Origin: Symbiodinium natans
Taxonomy: Eukaryota > Sar > Dinophyceae > Suessiales > Symbiodiniaceae
Reading direction: 5' to 3'
DNA length: 64,000 nt
Assembly (NCBI GenBank): GCA_905221605.1
Contig: CAJNDS010001646.1
Location: 274,001-338,000, forward strand
The position numbers were made by a program, and so were the translations under genes. This document shows positions 21,441 to 32,285 of this stretch, piece by piece (the first letter of the stretch is position 1; each line of letters starts with the position of its first letter). The notes below the pieces were generated by a model. That model did no database searches. It was not told where the DNA came from and worked only from the letters and a program-made list of their open reading frames with translations.

Positions 21441-21766
21441 ACTTCACGCTCAACCGACTCTACAACTGCAGGACGATTTTGCAGGTGCAGGAGTTGAAGG
21501 CCTTGTCCGCCTTTGGGTGCGGTTTGCCGGGGTTTAGAGGGATGCGAACCATCAAACGTCGAGCTTCTCGAGGATTGTCGGCTTCTCCTTCCACTGCTCC
21601 TCAGATCTTTGCTCTGCCATGCCAGGGCACAAGAAGCTCAGGTTCGCAATGCTTACAAGTACATCCGTAGTAATTAGATGTGCAGACTGGGCTTCAGCCA
21701 AGTCTCAGTGATAACGGCGATGTCGGGCGTCATGTCGGCAATTGCCTACGGGCCATCATGCCAAAA

Positions 21767-21860
21767 GGGGGTTTCCGAAATTAGGGGTACCTTTGTGGGG
21801 TCCTTGTGATAAGGGGATCCTACCAGTTGGGGACCTATATCGGGGTTTTCGTAAACCCCC
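21767..21860. mobile_element. hairpin mini-element, family B, copy 2
   Basis: Starts GGGGGTTTCCGAAATTAGGGG and ends GTTTTCGTAAACCCCC, its near-complement, over 94 bp. The inner parts (GGTACC, GGGGTCC, GGATCC) are shared with the other copies. Confidence 0.75.
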
Positions 21861-21975
21861 AAGAGTCTCTGCACAAGTGCGGGATGGGGTGTTCATCACT
21901 GAAAAGGTCAGGTTCTTTGTATGCAGCATTGGAGCATCTCGGAGGCCCCATTACCCTGAAAACCCTAGATTACCC

Positions 21976-22072
21976 TTAGTTTGCCTTCCAGTGGGCGCGC
22001 CCCGGAGGCTTCTTATCAGGCTTCGGTTCAGGCTTGGACTTGCAGCTGTGGACCTCCAATGCCACCACATGA
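21976..22072 (-). CDS. C-terminal exon, Lys/Pro-rich tail
   Basis: Reads SHVVALEVHSCKSKPEPKPD, then KKPPGRAHWKAN and TAA (21976-21978). An acceptor CCGAAAG precedes it. The upstream exon at 22131-22245 fits directly before it. Family unknown; the basic Pro-rich tail is low-complexity. Confidence 0.55.
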
Positions 22073-22130
22073 CTTTCGGAGCTGGGCTAGCACGATGCGA
22101 GCTGCTTGGAGTGGTGCTTTCTCTGGCCTG

Positions 22131-22245
22131 CGCGATGCCGTCCATGCGGTCCTCACGGCCCAAGGCGGCGTAGTACACGTTGAAGGCCATCAGGCCTGGG
22201 AGCTTCGAACGGAAGAGTCCGCAAGTTTCAGCAGTTATAAAGCCT
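22131..22245 (-). CDS. coding exon, unassigned (LMAFNVYYAALGREDRM)
   Basis: Reads CGLFRSKLPGLMAFNVYYAA, then LGREDRMDGIAQ, and ends at a GC donor (CGCAG|GCCAGAG) like those in the F-box-JmjC gene. It joins the C-terminal exon at 21976-22072. No family recognised. Confidence 0.5.
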
Positions 22246-22906
22246 AAAGCATCCATGCAGCGACTGGTCTTTCAGAAGGATCCAGGCGGGAGTCAACACC
22301 CCCCGTGGGTGGGAGGCATCGTCTAGTCGTTGTTAAGGTTGGCGCAAGTACAAAGATTCAGTTGTGCAGCCATGACATTGCTGTGCGCCTTTGCGTTGTT
22401 CACGAGATGTGCTCAACAGTGAGATTCTACAGTCCTATATGCCGAACGCTTCAGAGACACACGGAATGATGCCTACAACCATGTGAGGACATTTAGAACC
22501 TGGGGGCCGATCCGCTGACAGGTGACAGGGTCTATATGAAGTTGCAGCATCGCGCAACTGGTCTTCACTGCAAATACAGCCCTCAAAGAATCCATGACGT
22601 CAAAGCCTCTGAGTCGGGTTACGCGCGCAAACGGCACCAGCAGGACAAGCTGTCACCACCTCAGGGCTCTCGGAGACGCTCCAGTGGGAATTGCTCGCAT
22701 GAGAAGGCGCATGAAGGCGCAGTGCCCCTGCTGCTGGAGCACCCTTGCGGCTTTTGCCGTGTCTCTGTGCTTTTTTCCGTGGCTGTTTCGTTGTAATGTC
22801 AAAATCCTACAAGCAACAACTACACTCTAGTAACAGTAGTAATAGCAGTATAACAGAAACGATAACCGTAATCGTCATCATCGAAATATTGAAGCCCTAG
22901 TTGATC

Positions 22907-23008
22907 AGTACCCTGGGCCAGAAAAAAAGGTTAACCTTTCAACTATGGTAGGATTATATATACCCCAGAAGGTTAAAGGTTACCTACTCATCTACTAAGA
23001 AATGATGT
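22907..23008. mobile_element. hairpin mini-element, family C, copy 1
   Basis: Contains GGTTAACCTTT near the left and AAGGTTAAAGGTTACC near the right, which are complementary. A related copy lies at 33734-33830. Only 5 bp separate it from a family A element, a nested cluster. Confidence 0.5.
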
Positions 23009-23013
23009 TTTGG

Positions 23014-23106
23014 GATGTTCCCCCGTATACTAGCAGTCCTGAATAGGGATTACAGTACCCCCGATTACAATCCCCATTAAGGCCTTCTAGAATAAGGGGG
23101 AACATC
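23014..23106. mobile_element. hairpin mini-element, family A, copy 2
   Basis: Starts GATGTTCCCCCGTATAC and ends AATAAGGGGGAACATC, a 93-bp inverted-repeat unit. The inner arms (TAGCAGTCCTGAATAGGGATT against AATCCCCATTAAGGCCTTCTA) also pair. Confidence 0.75.
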
Positions 23107-23749
23107 TATCTAAACCCTAAACATGGTATCCATTGAGGCGAGTTGCCGAAGGTGCCGGGGGAGGCGCCGGGGTCGGCTCCGGAGTCGTGGTTGTTGTCGT
23201 GGCCGTCCTCGCTGTTTTGTGGCACTCCGAGGGAATCCGAAATTGTACTAGTAAGGGTTTAGGGTTCAGGGTGTGGCGTTTAGGGTTTCGGAGTTCGAGT
23301 TGAGGGTTGAGGGTTTAGAGTGCGGCGTGCAATACATTAAAGGGTACTGCTGCGACTAGTAACCGATGTTCCATCTTGGTGCAAGCGTTCTTGTCAAGCT
23401 GTTCTTTGTTTCTTTGGACAGAAGTTGAAGGGAAGCCTGCAACTATTCCTGCGCTGGGGATCATTGCCAGAATATTGATCAGAGGACTTTACCATTTTGT
23501 CAATCCAAGGACCCTTTGACATTTTGGGAGAGGACGAGTGAATAATCCTCTTTTGGGCATTGGAGGAACTTTGTGGGCCGTCTGCTCCTCCAGCCCACAG
23601 GAGGCTCGTCGGAGCAGTAGCGAAACTCCCATAGCCTTGGCTGTGTCAGTCTTTTGGGTTCGGCAGGATCGGTTTTCTTCGTGGCCGCTTCTCGGATTTG
23701 GGCTCCAGCGCCTGCTCGGGCTGAGCCCAATACTTCGAGAATGGGAAGA

Positions 23750-23852
23750 GCGATTTCGTGGCCATCAGTCAAGCGACAATAGGTTGACTTTTGGCAGTTG
23801 CCCTCGTCGAACAGTAGATTCTCCCACAGAAGCCCGGAACATAAAGTCCACA
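23750..23852 (-). CDS. exon-like frame (LLWENLLFDEGNCQK)
   Basis: Reads GLLWENLLFDEGNCQKST and then YCRLTDGHEIALPILE on the minus strand. Protein-like, with a TTTAGGG-type intron upstream. No family recognised; ends uncertain. Confidence 0.4.
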
Positions 23853-24769
23853 GCAAACCCTAACATCTTCTACACAAACGCCTGAGACCACACACCCTAT
23901 AAACCCTACAGAAACCTTAAACCCCTAAACCCTAAACTTCCCTAAGCCTCCCTAAACTTCTCCGAGCCTCAAGCTCCCTGCAGAGACCGAGAAGCGGCTT
24001 GCCGTGGCCTCCCGAGCGGCAGCCCGGGACGAAACCATCCCAGCCTTGTGATGTCGTTTTCACATTGTTATATATATATATATCTATATGTATGTAATGT
24101 TGAAAAATGTAGGTTATATAAAAATGCGCTACATATTAATATGTATATATATATATAATGCACCAGATAAATGATAATGGAAAATAGAAGAAGATACATA
24201 ATTACAACATCTGATCTGCAAGAAATAGTGCATAGACAAAAACTACAACATATTGTCATAAAAAGCATACTAGTTTGTGCCAGCTTTCAGCCGAGTCCGT
24301 AGGAAGTGACACGATTCTTGGCTGATGTGGCTTTGGAGGCTACGGTTAGTTTCAACTTGTTTGGCTTCTTCTTCTCTTCTTATTATTCTTCTTCTTCGTC
24401 TGCTTCTTCTTCTTCTCCTGCTGCAATCGCGGTGGCGATGGTGAGGTGGTGGTCGTAGCTGTGACTGTGATTTTGGGCGTTCATGCTGCTCTTGACAACC
24501 CGATACAACATCATAAACGTGCTCGGGCCCAATTGCCTTGGCGACTTGACCAGACAATTCAAAGGCCGAGGCTTCACTCCTACCAGTCCTACCCTCTGAC
24601 CACTCGAATCCAACAAAGAAATATATATATATACACATATACATATATATATGTGTGTGTATGTGTATATATATATATATGGTCACCCCCCCCCCCCCCC
24701 CCCCTCGACAGACCCCGGAAGTATATTTCCGGTCTGTTCAGGAAGGGGGGGGGGGAAAGCACCACTCCA

Positions 24770-25760
24770 AAATTCCTCGAGTTTCCAAAAATCCAAAAAT
24801 CCAAAAAATCCAACCCAGGGTTCCGCTCTTTGGAAACTGGAGCGGGAGCCTCAAAATCCTAAAACCGAGCAAATTCCTCGAGTTTCCAAAATGCCAAAAT
24901 TCCAAAAAAATCCACCCCAGGGTTTGGATTTTTGGAAACTCGAGGAATTTCCTCAAAATCCAAAAATCGAGCAAATTCCTCGAGTTTCCAAAATTCCAAA
25001 AATCCAAAAAAACCCACCCCAAGGTTTGGGTTTTTGGAAACTCGAGCGGGAGCCTCAAAATCCAAAAATCGAGCAAATTCCTCGAGTTTATAAATGCCAA
25101 AAATCCAAAAAAACCCACCCCAAGGTTTGGATTTTTGGAAACTCGAGGAATTTCCTCAAAATCCAAAAATCAAGCAAATTCCTCGAGTTTCCAAAATTCC
25201 CAACCTTGGGGTGGATTTTTTTGGATTTTTGGAATTTTGGAAACTCGAGGAATTTGCTCGATTTTTGGATTTTGAGGAAATTCCTCGAGTTTCCAAAATT
25301 CCAAAATTCCAAAAATTCCAACCCAAGTTTCGGATATTTGGAAACTCGAGCGGGGGCCTCAAAATGGAAAAAATCGAGCAAATTCCTCGAGTTTCCAAAA
25401 TTCCAAACCTTGGGTTGACTTTTTTTGGATTTTTGGAATTTTGGAAACTCGAGGAGTTTTTGGCTCGATTTTTGGATTTTGAGGAAATTCCTCGAGTTTC
25501 CAAAAAAATTCCAAAAACTCCAACCCAAGTTTCGGATTTTTGGAAACTCGAGCGGGAGCCTCAAAATCCAAAAATCGGGCAAGTTCCTCGAGTTTCCAAA
25601 ACTCCAAACCTTGGGGTGGGTTTTTTTGGATTTTTGGAATTTTGGAAACTCGAAGAATTTGCTCGATTTCTGGATTTTGAGGCTCCCGCTCGAGTTTCCA
25701 AAAATCCAAACCTTTGGGGTGAATGTTTGGATGTTTGGATTTTTGGATTTTTAGAAACTG
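24770..25760. repeat. array of hairpin units, copy 1
   Basis: Units of roughly 80-110 bp, each opening TTCCTCGAGTTTCCAAAA and closing with the complement TTTTGGAAACTCGAGGAA. Spacer (CTCAAAATCCAAAAATCGAG) and loop sequence vary. The orientation of the asymmetric parts switches near 25200. The units are free of stop codons in several frames, giving long artificial frames on both strands. Confidence 0.8.
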
Positions 25761-25769
25761 GATTTTTGA

Positions 25770-26950
25770 TAAGAGTTTTTCAGGGGTTCTTATATGATTC
25801 CTTATTATGTTTTAGGCTGCCTATTAAATTTAATAATACTCCTGTTCACTTTAATGGGAGTCCTTATTTAATTAATAAGACTCCTAATCAATTACTAGCA
25901 TTCTAAGTGATCTTCAATGGGATTCCTGTATTTGTTTAATGGGGTTCGTATTTGATTTTAAAGGATGCCTATTAAAGGACTTTATTGGGTTTAATATTGA
26001 TTCCTATTCATTTTAATCAAATGCCAAATAATTGGAATACGATTCTGAGTAATTGTAATAGCATTCTTCTTCCTAGTTAGTTTTAATAAAAGTCTTAGAA
26101 TTTAATAAGCTTCATTACCAATTTCATACATATTCCTATTAATTTCAATGGGCTTCTTATTCATTTTCATAAGATGTCTTACAATTTCTAATTGGGTTCC
26201 TTTTGCTTTGACAAGCTTCCTATTCATTTAAAAAGGCTTCTGATTAATTGGAATAGGCTTCGTATTCATTTTAACAGGAATTCTCATTCATGTTGACAGG
26301 ATTCCTAATAATGTTCATAGGATTCCTACTAGATTCCACAGTGCTCCGATTATGTTTTTAAATCCTGTTCCCTATTCATTTCAATTGGACTCGAAGTAAT
26401 GTTATTGTAACTCTTATTTGTTTTATTAGCAATCCTATTAATTAAATGTTTTCATAGGGTTCATTATAATTCTAACAGTACGACTCTTATCGTTCTAAGT
26501 TTTGAAGGGCCCACATTATTTTTTTATAGAATTTTATTGGCTCCTCTTAATCCTTTAAAGGATTCATCTTCATGTTAAACGGATTCCTGTTACTCTTAAA
26601 AAGAATTCATAGATTCTTTTGTAGGGTTCCTATTAATTTTAGTAGCATTCCTATGAATTCAAAAGGGTTCCTATTCATTTGAATGGCGTTCCTATGGTTC
26701 CTCTGAATTTAGGACGCCAAGAAATTTTAATAGGAGCTTCTACGATTTCAACCAGGTTCTTATTAATTGTACTAGGATTCTTACTAAGCTTTCAAAAAAG
26801 ACTCGTCTTAATTTCAATAGGGTTATCATTCATTTTAATGGGGTTCCTATTGATTTAAATAGGATTCCTATTGAACTCATACGAAGCCTATGAGTCCTAA
26901 TAAACTTAATAGGAACCCAAGTAAAACTAAGAGCAATCTTTGTTAAAATG
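25770..26950. repeat. AT-rich degenerate array of ATTCCTATTAATTT-type units, copy 1
   Basis: About 1.2 kb with a loose 20-26 bp periodicity around GGRTTCCTATTNATTTNAATAGG, strongly diverged. The unit is itself close to palindromic (CCTATT and AATAGG). The AT content is much higher than in the rest of the window. No gene. Confidence 0.7.
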
Positions 26951-27187
26951 AATAGCAATCCACGATGTCGAACAAATTGTTCAGGTCCTTACAGCACGCG
27001 TCCTTCTCACATCTGTCTGCATCTTTCATTGCGAACACAAAACCGTACTAATCGAAAAAAAAACTGCTCTATTGTGTGTTCACGTGTCTGGCTACTGTGT
27101 GCAGCTATGCTGTCCGTCGCGCCCTCAGCCCTTTTTTTGCTTCCGGGGTCTGTCGAGGGGGGGGGGGTGAGCATATATATATAATAG

Positions 27188-27430
27188 GGAGAGAGAGAGA
27201 GAGAGAGAGACGGGGAGAGGGAGAAAGCAATTGAGAGACAGAGAGGGAGAGAAAATATGCATATATATATATATATTTATTTATTTATTTATTTATTATA
27301 TACATATAAAAGAGAGAGGGAGACGGAGAAAGCCATTGAGAGACAGAGAGAGAGGGAGAGGGAGAGGGAGAGGGAGAGGGAGAGGGAGAGGGAGAGGGAG
27401 AGGAAGAGGGAGAGAGAGAGAGAGAGAATA
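27188..27430 (+). repeat. purine-rich simple repeats (GA)n and (GGGAGA)n
   Basis: (GA)n at 27188-27210 and 27320-27350, (TTTA)n at 27275-27298 and a regular (GGGAGA)n from 27352 to about 27405. It begins directly beyond the right end of palindromic element copy 1. Confidence 0.9.
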
Positions 27431-27554
27431 TGTTGCGGGGAACCTGGGAGGTCCGAAAGCCGAGTTCGGAGAGCTCTCCTCTGCTCCGCTCTGCTCTGCA
27501 CTGCTCTGTTCTGCTCCCTCTCCTTCTCTTTGCATGAAAAGGAGCCCACGAACT

Positions 27555-27609
27555 TGGGGGTGACGCAGACGAGGTCCCCTTCGCAGTCCGCATCCTCGCT
27601 GCAGCTGCC
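27555..27609 (-). CDS. Cys-rich exon (CSEDADCEGDLVCV)
   Basis: Preceded by acceptor CTTCTGCCTTGCCAG. The frame GSCSEDADCEGDLVCVTPK has the C-x6-C-x5-C spacing common in small extracellular disulfide modules. A GT donor near 27553 ends it. A further exon with a GTAAGC donor lies at about 27718-27757. Which protein this belongs to is unknown. Confidence 0.5.
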
Positions 27610-28032
27610 CTGGCAAGGCAGAAGTCAATACAACTCATACACTCAACACCCCCTTCAAGCCCCCAAGTCTCCTAAGCCAACTCCTCAGCTGCGCCTGGCA
27701 TTTGCTCAGAGGCTTACCATTGCCGTCCCTTCCAGGTGTGTTGTCGAAGATCGGAGCCTGGTGTGTTGCGGGCGTTCAGAAAACCCCCAGGCTTCCAAGG
27801 AACTTCGGGTGACAGGTGAGCCCTAAACCCTAAACCCTGAGCCCCGAGCCCTAAGCCCTAAACCCCAAACCCTAAGCCCAAAGCCCCTAAAACCGCAAGT
27901 GCTGGTTCGGGCCTCCGGCTACCCTGCGCTTAAGCATACTTTCCATTCTTCCCCACTTACCGAACTGAAAACCGGAAGCCTCCATCCCTTGGGGAGGGTT
28001 GTCGGTTCGATGCTTCCTACTCAGCTACTCAC

Positions 28033-28303
28033 GAGGAGCCATCTCAAGCTGTTACGTCGGATTGCCTGCTCCGCATCGTCGTCCTTGGCTGTCTTCGGAA
28101 TCGGACTGAAGCTCGGCAGCTCTTGTTGCTCGAGGGACTCGAACTCACATCCGGAAACAAAGAGGGTCACAGGTAAACGTAGAAGACCAATGCCCTCCAT
28201 GAAACTCAAGACCTCAAAGCAAGCATCGTCATCGTCGCGCTCGTGCTCCTGGATGTCGAGCGCTTCATGAACGGATGCAACCTTCTTCACCAGGCCCTTC
28301 TTC
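28033..28303 (-). CDS. coding exon, acidic/helical, unassigned
   Basis: A 271-nt exon with acceptor AGCCTGACAG (28304-28306) and consensus donor GTGAGT (28027-28032). It reads VKKVASVHEALDIQEHERDD, then FEVLSFMEGIGLLRLP, then SFSPIPKTAKDDDAEQAIRR. This is one of the clearest exons in the window by length, composition and splice sites, but no domain is recognised. Confidence 0.6.
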
Positions 28304-28499
28304 CTGTCAGGCTTCCATCTTGCGCACGTAGGGTTTCGGGATGCAGCTCACAGCCACTTAAGCATCAAGGGACTCCGGAGAGTCGTGTTGATTTTGTGCT
28401 TTGGAGGGGGGGGGAGCGGCTTCAGGGCATCTGGATGGATGACCAGACGTCCGCGGCAACTGACATGAGGCTTTCACCCTAAACCAGCTGGGAACCTTT

Positions 28500-30000
28500 T
28501 CAACTTGAGCCCCCTACACCCTGCAGGGCAAGCCGCTGAAGGAGGGAGTTCCCCGAAGCGGCGCGCGGGACGTTGCAGGACTCCTCTGCGCTGCAGAGCC
28601 AGAGCCAGCACCTCATAATATTAAAAGGAGCTAGATTTCCTGACATGCTTAGGGTTGAGGGTTCAGTCTTTAGTGTTTGTAGGTCAAAAGGAGCAACGCC
28701 CGAGCTGCGCAAGGCGTGCTGCCTGACCAGGGTTCCAAACCTGAACTGATTTTGTACCTTATATGCTTTATGCATTTCCGTAAACTTAGATGTTGATTTC
28801 TATCTGTTAATACATGTTGCATATAACAACAAACTGATGGACACAAGAAAAAGTGTGTACATATATGACACATATCAAAACTACACTCATGAATAGAAAC
28901 TCTTTCGACCGAACTCGCGACTCGCGTGTCCTGCAATCCGGCATGTACAACTCAAACCGCCAGGCCATACTCCTTCTTCAAAACCCCGAACCTCGAACCG
29001 ATTTAGAAGTCCTAAAGAAGCCTGCCTTATTCATCCCCTTATAAGGCATGCCGAAGCGCCAGAACCACAGCGGGAATATCGCCATCCCGATGTCCAGGGC
29101 GGTTCAGTTGGGCAATGCAAATGCTGCGAGTTCCAGCGGTTGGGTTTTCGACGTTTTCAAGAGCATGTGGACCCCGCACCTTTGAGAAACATATTGGGAT
29201 AGCCCTTTCGGTGCCCTAAACCCTAAGCCTAAACTGCACAAAGCAATGTGGGATAATACGCGCAATCTAGGGACGCGTTCGGTCCCTCGATATCAACCCA
29301 GCATGCGGACCATCCCAGACGCGTGCTACTATGGCCTCTACAAGCACCTTGGAGACCCAATGGACTCTAAATTTGGGTCATATAACCTATGTACTACTAT
29401 AGTTCCTATTAGGGTTCATATACCCTTCTGGGGTTCATTTCAAGGTAAGGTCTGAACTTCTGAACCATCCAGGCACCCCTGACCCCTCGCAGGAGCTCAC
29501 CCTGGCAGGCCTCCTTGTGGAGCTTGGCCTCATTGGCAGGACTTCTTATGGATGAGACATTCATCAACTTTCATCTGGTTCCTAAACTCACCAGCCCTTT
29601 TCATCTCACATTTCCCTGCCTAAACTTGATCCCACAGCTTGACGAAGACTCAGCACCTAGGCTGTGACACTACACTCACTACACGAGCCTACAGCTGACT
29701 CATACTTTCCCTTTGGCCTCTCTTTATGATTCAATAAAGAAACGTACCTTACATGAGATGATGGATCCTTCCTTCAATAGGTTTGGAGAAGTGGTTTGGA
29801 GAGGGGGGCGGAAATCGCGGCGATTGAGGTTCCGAAGGGCAGCTGGGATCCTATGCTTTTAAGTCGAATCTCTCACATTTTATCACCCATTATTTTGTAG
29901 CGGCCTCGGGGAAAAAACTGGGGCTCAGCAGAGCGGGTCGTGGAAACCATCGAAACCATGTAGCAATGACTCGCGCGCCTCGCGCAGCGTAGTCAGTGAA
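28500..30000. other. no supported gene
   Basis: Contains short CCCTAAA fragments (29215-29235) and weak exon-like frames. Nothing with both a recognisable motif and splice signals. Confidence 0.4.
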
Positions 30001-30199
30001 CACCCTTACGCCTGAGCCTCCACGCCGGGCTCTGGAGTCGCAGCAGCCGCTTCGGGGGGCCCTCCTCCGCGCCGCGCCACCTCAAATCGCAGGGGCAAAA
30101 AAAAGGGCAAAGGGGGGGCTCTCACATCATAGGATCATAGGGGCTCTCTTTGTTTGCCGCAAGCCGAAGCCCGCAAGGAAGCTACAACCCAACTAATCG

Positions 30200-30335
30200 T
30201 TACATGTCTGCCCTCAGGCTCAACAACTCGGACAGCGTGAGGCCCTGGCCACTGCTGGAATCGATGGGACAATGTGGGCGCGGAGGCACCTGCGTGGGGC
30301 TTAGGGCCGTTAAACAGGCTTGCATCTGCATTTGA
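30200..30335 (-). CDS. C-terminal exon, unassigned
   Basis: Reads QVPPRPHCPIDSSSGQGLTL and SELLSLRADM, ending in TAA (30200-30202). A CCCCACGCAG acceptor could set the start near VPPRP. The frame is also open further up (SSQMQMQACLTALS). Family unknown. Confidence 0.45.
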
Positions 30336-30502
30336 CTACTGGCACTTGAGGCGGCTTGAGAGGTCAAGGTGACCGTCTGTTGTGCTTTCCTGATGAGGAA
30401 GCTTACAGGTCGAAATTCCTCACACCAGCTTGGAGTTGGAGCGCTCCCTTTCAATTGAATCAGGGACGCACATCCGCGACAGCCCCGAGCCAGGGGTACC
30501 TT

Positions 30503-30625
30503 CTAGTTCAGCAAGACTCGGAACTTGGAGCAAACTTTTGCTTCCCCGAGCTTGTCAGGCACTCCGCGCCAGCGCGAGCAGTCGGTCAGCACCTGCGCAG
30601 GTTCCGAATGTCCAGGGCACTCACA
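30503..30625 (-). CDS. C-terminal exon, unassigned, with Cys residues
   Basis: Acceptor TTTCCGAGTTTCTCAG is followed by KCECPGHSEPAQVLTDCSRW, then GVPDKLGEAKVCSKFRVLLN and TAG. If both this and the exon at 30200-30335 are terminal, two short genes or alternative ends lie here. No family recognised. Confidence 0.45.
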   Translation of the reverse strand, partial: CECPGHSEPAQVLTDCSRWRGVPDKLGEAKVCSKFRVLLN

Positions 30626-31956
30626 CTTGACTGAGAAACTCGGAAACCTTGATGTGGTTTCATGCTTCTGAAAGCTTCTGAAATCTTGTGAAACGCCCCA
30701 AGACTGGTAAGAAGGACGCTTCGAATCTTCGAACTGTCCCAAAGTGCCTGCAATGCTTACATTTGCAAGATCCAAAGATCCCAAAAGGCCAGGCCGGAAA
30801 CCCATGGCCACGAAACGCGAAGCGGACCCTTACAAGACTCACTCGTTCACTGCATACCCTTAGGCTTCAAGTACTTCAAGGTTTCAGGGTCAAAGGGTAA
30901 GGGTCTATCCGCCAAGAGGGCCGAACTTTGAGAACCGGGGGCCGGGGGGGAGGCCACGCGCCTGCGCAACCGCTTGCTGCCTTGCGAGTCCTTCCGGTTC
31001 TTCCACACTTCATGATTGCGTCGTGTTCTGACATAGGACATACGAATGTTTAAGGGCCCTGCAAGCCGAGCAAAGTCCCTCAGGTTACCAAAATCCCTGA
31101 TGCCCAACAAACCCAGGGGCTCAAAGAAGCAGACAGCTATCCCTGACACCTCCCAAAGCCCTGAACCACGGATGGGAGGCCACGAATTTCCCGACAGGAG
31201 CTTCGAAACTCCCCGAAAACGGGCCCGAACCCTGAGTGCCGATCATGGGCCGTCCTCAGCTGGAGCTTGGTAGCCCAAGGACTTTCCAGTCGACCTGCCC
31301 ATCTGCAGATGTCACTTGCTGAGAAGCATCCTAAGTTAGCTATGCAGCTATGCCGTGAAGTGCGCATCTGCCCTCACCGTCTGCACTCAGTGCCCCCTTG
31401 GAGTCGAAAGTGTGTGGCCCCAACGAGTCCTCAATTTTAATACGAAGAGCAGGAAGAAGTTAGAAGTGCCAGAAAGCGCGCAACGTCACCGTGGCCTCAA
31501 ATGGTCCCAGAAAGAGAAGCCCGCCGGTCGCTCGGCCTCACGCGGGCTTCGAACCCTGTCATCGAACCCTGTCATCCACGAAGGGAGGAGTCGAAGGTTT
31601 GAGTTTTTGTTTAAGTGGTGAAAAAAGACTGGTTGAAATGATTCGATGCAAGAGTTGCGAACCCTCTGAAACCGTCTCTCCGCATGCCCAAAACTCCCAA
31701 CTCCTGATACCCCGCATTGCTCCACGAATCTGGGCTCCAAGCGGTCTCCACTTCGTGCTCTTTCGGCTGCTCCCGCTCGGTCAGCCTCAAACTGTGAGCT
31801 AGGATTTAGGGAATTTAGGGTTTTAGGGTTTAGGGTCTAGGGACGCGAGGCCAAGGCAGGGGCACTCGGTGCTCACCGTGCTCGCGGCAGATTTTTTGTC
31901 TGGTCTCGGAGTATATGTGCTATCATGCTGGCCACTCCAGCCCTAGTTGCTCAACA

Positions 31957-32285
31957 TCATGTTCTTGTAACGTGGCTTCGCTGCAACCATTCAAACATAT
32001 TCAAACGATTGGCCGTGTCAAGGAGGGACACTGCACGAGATGTGAGAAAGTTGCAGGCAAGGTGGATCTGAGGCTCGCTCAGATCTGGGCGGGCTTTGGC
32101 CAATGCCTTCACGCTGGGCGACAACAAGGCTTTGCTTCCGGGGGCGATGCGTCAATCTGTATAAATGCCACTCCTCTCCAACAGCTCACTCAAGGTCCTC
32201 TCATTTTTGGGCTGAAGTGAGCGGCGGCCAGAACCAAGACAAAAAGAGGAGTACGCGAGTATCTTCAGGCGCTCTTGAAGACTCT
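31957..32285 (-). CDS. C-terminal region of the F-box-JmjC gene, with an in-frame TGA
   Basis: From about 32285 one frame reads LQERLKILAYSSF, LQPKNERTLSELLERSGIY, then meets TGA near 32152-32154. The same frame continues as IAPGSKALLSPSVKALAKAR, PDLSEPQIHLACNFLTSRAV and LLDTANRLNMFEWLQR to a final TGA at 31957-31959. Both halves look coding. The internal stop may be spliced out, may be the true end, or may mark a broken gene. A possible acceptor after the stop is CCGGAAG (32135). Confidence 0.45.

Larger units (their letters stand above)
24681..27172. mobile_element. palindromic-array element, copy 1 (about 2.5 kb)
   Basis: The left end reads GGTCACC, a long poly-C, then CTCGACAGACCCCGGAA. 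The right end (27140-27172) is its complement: TTCCGGGGTCTGTCGAG, poly-G, GGTGAGC. Both ends lie directly in (TA)n. Inside: a short second hairpin (24721-24755), an array of hairpin units (24770-25760), an AT-rich degenerate array (25770-26950) and a right-end segment of about 100 bp shared with copy 2 (27060-27160). No transposase-like frame is seen, so it is non-autonomous or an unknown class. The second copy at 41681-44067 has the same order of parts. Confidence 0.75.

Noticed and set aside
24770-25760. CRISPR-like repeat array
   Set aside because: Spacers are not unique but part of the same repeating unit, units are hairpins with switched orientation, and the genome is eukaryotic.
24651-25906. 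255-270 codon plus-strand frames
   Set aside because: Same cause, in copy 1 of the palindromic element.
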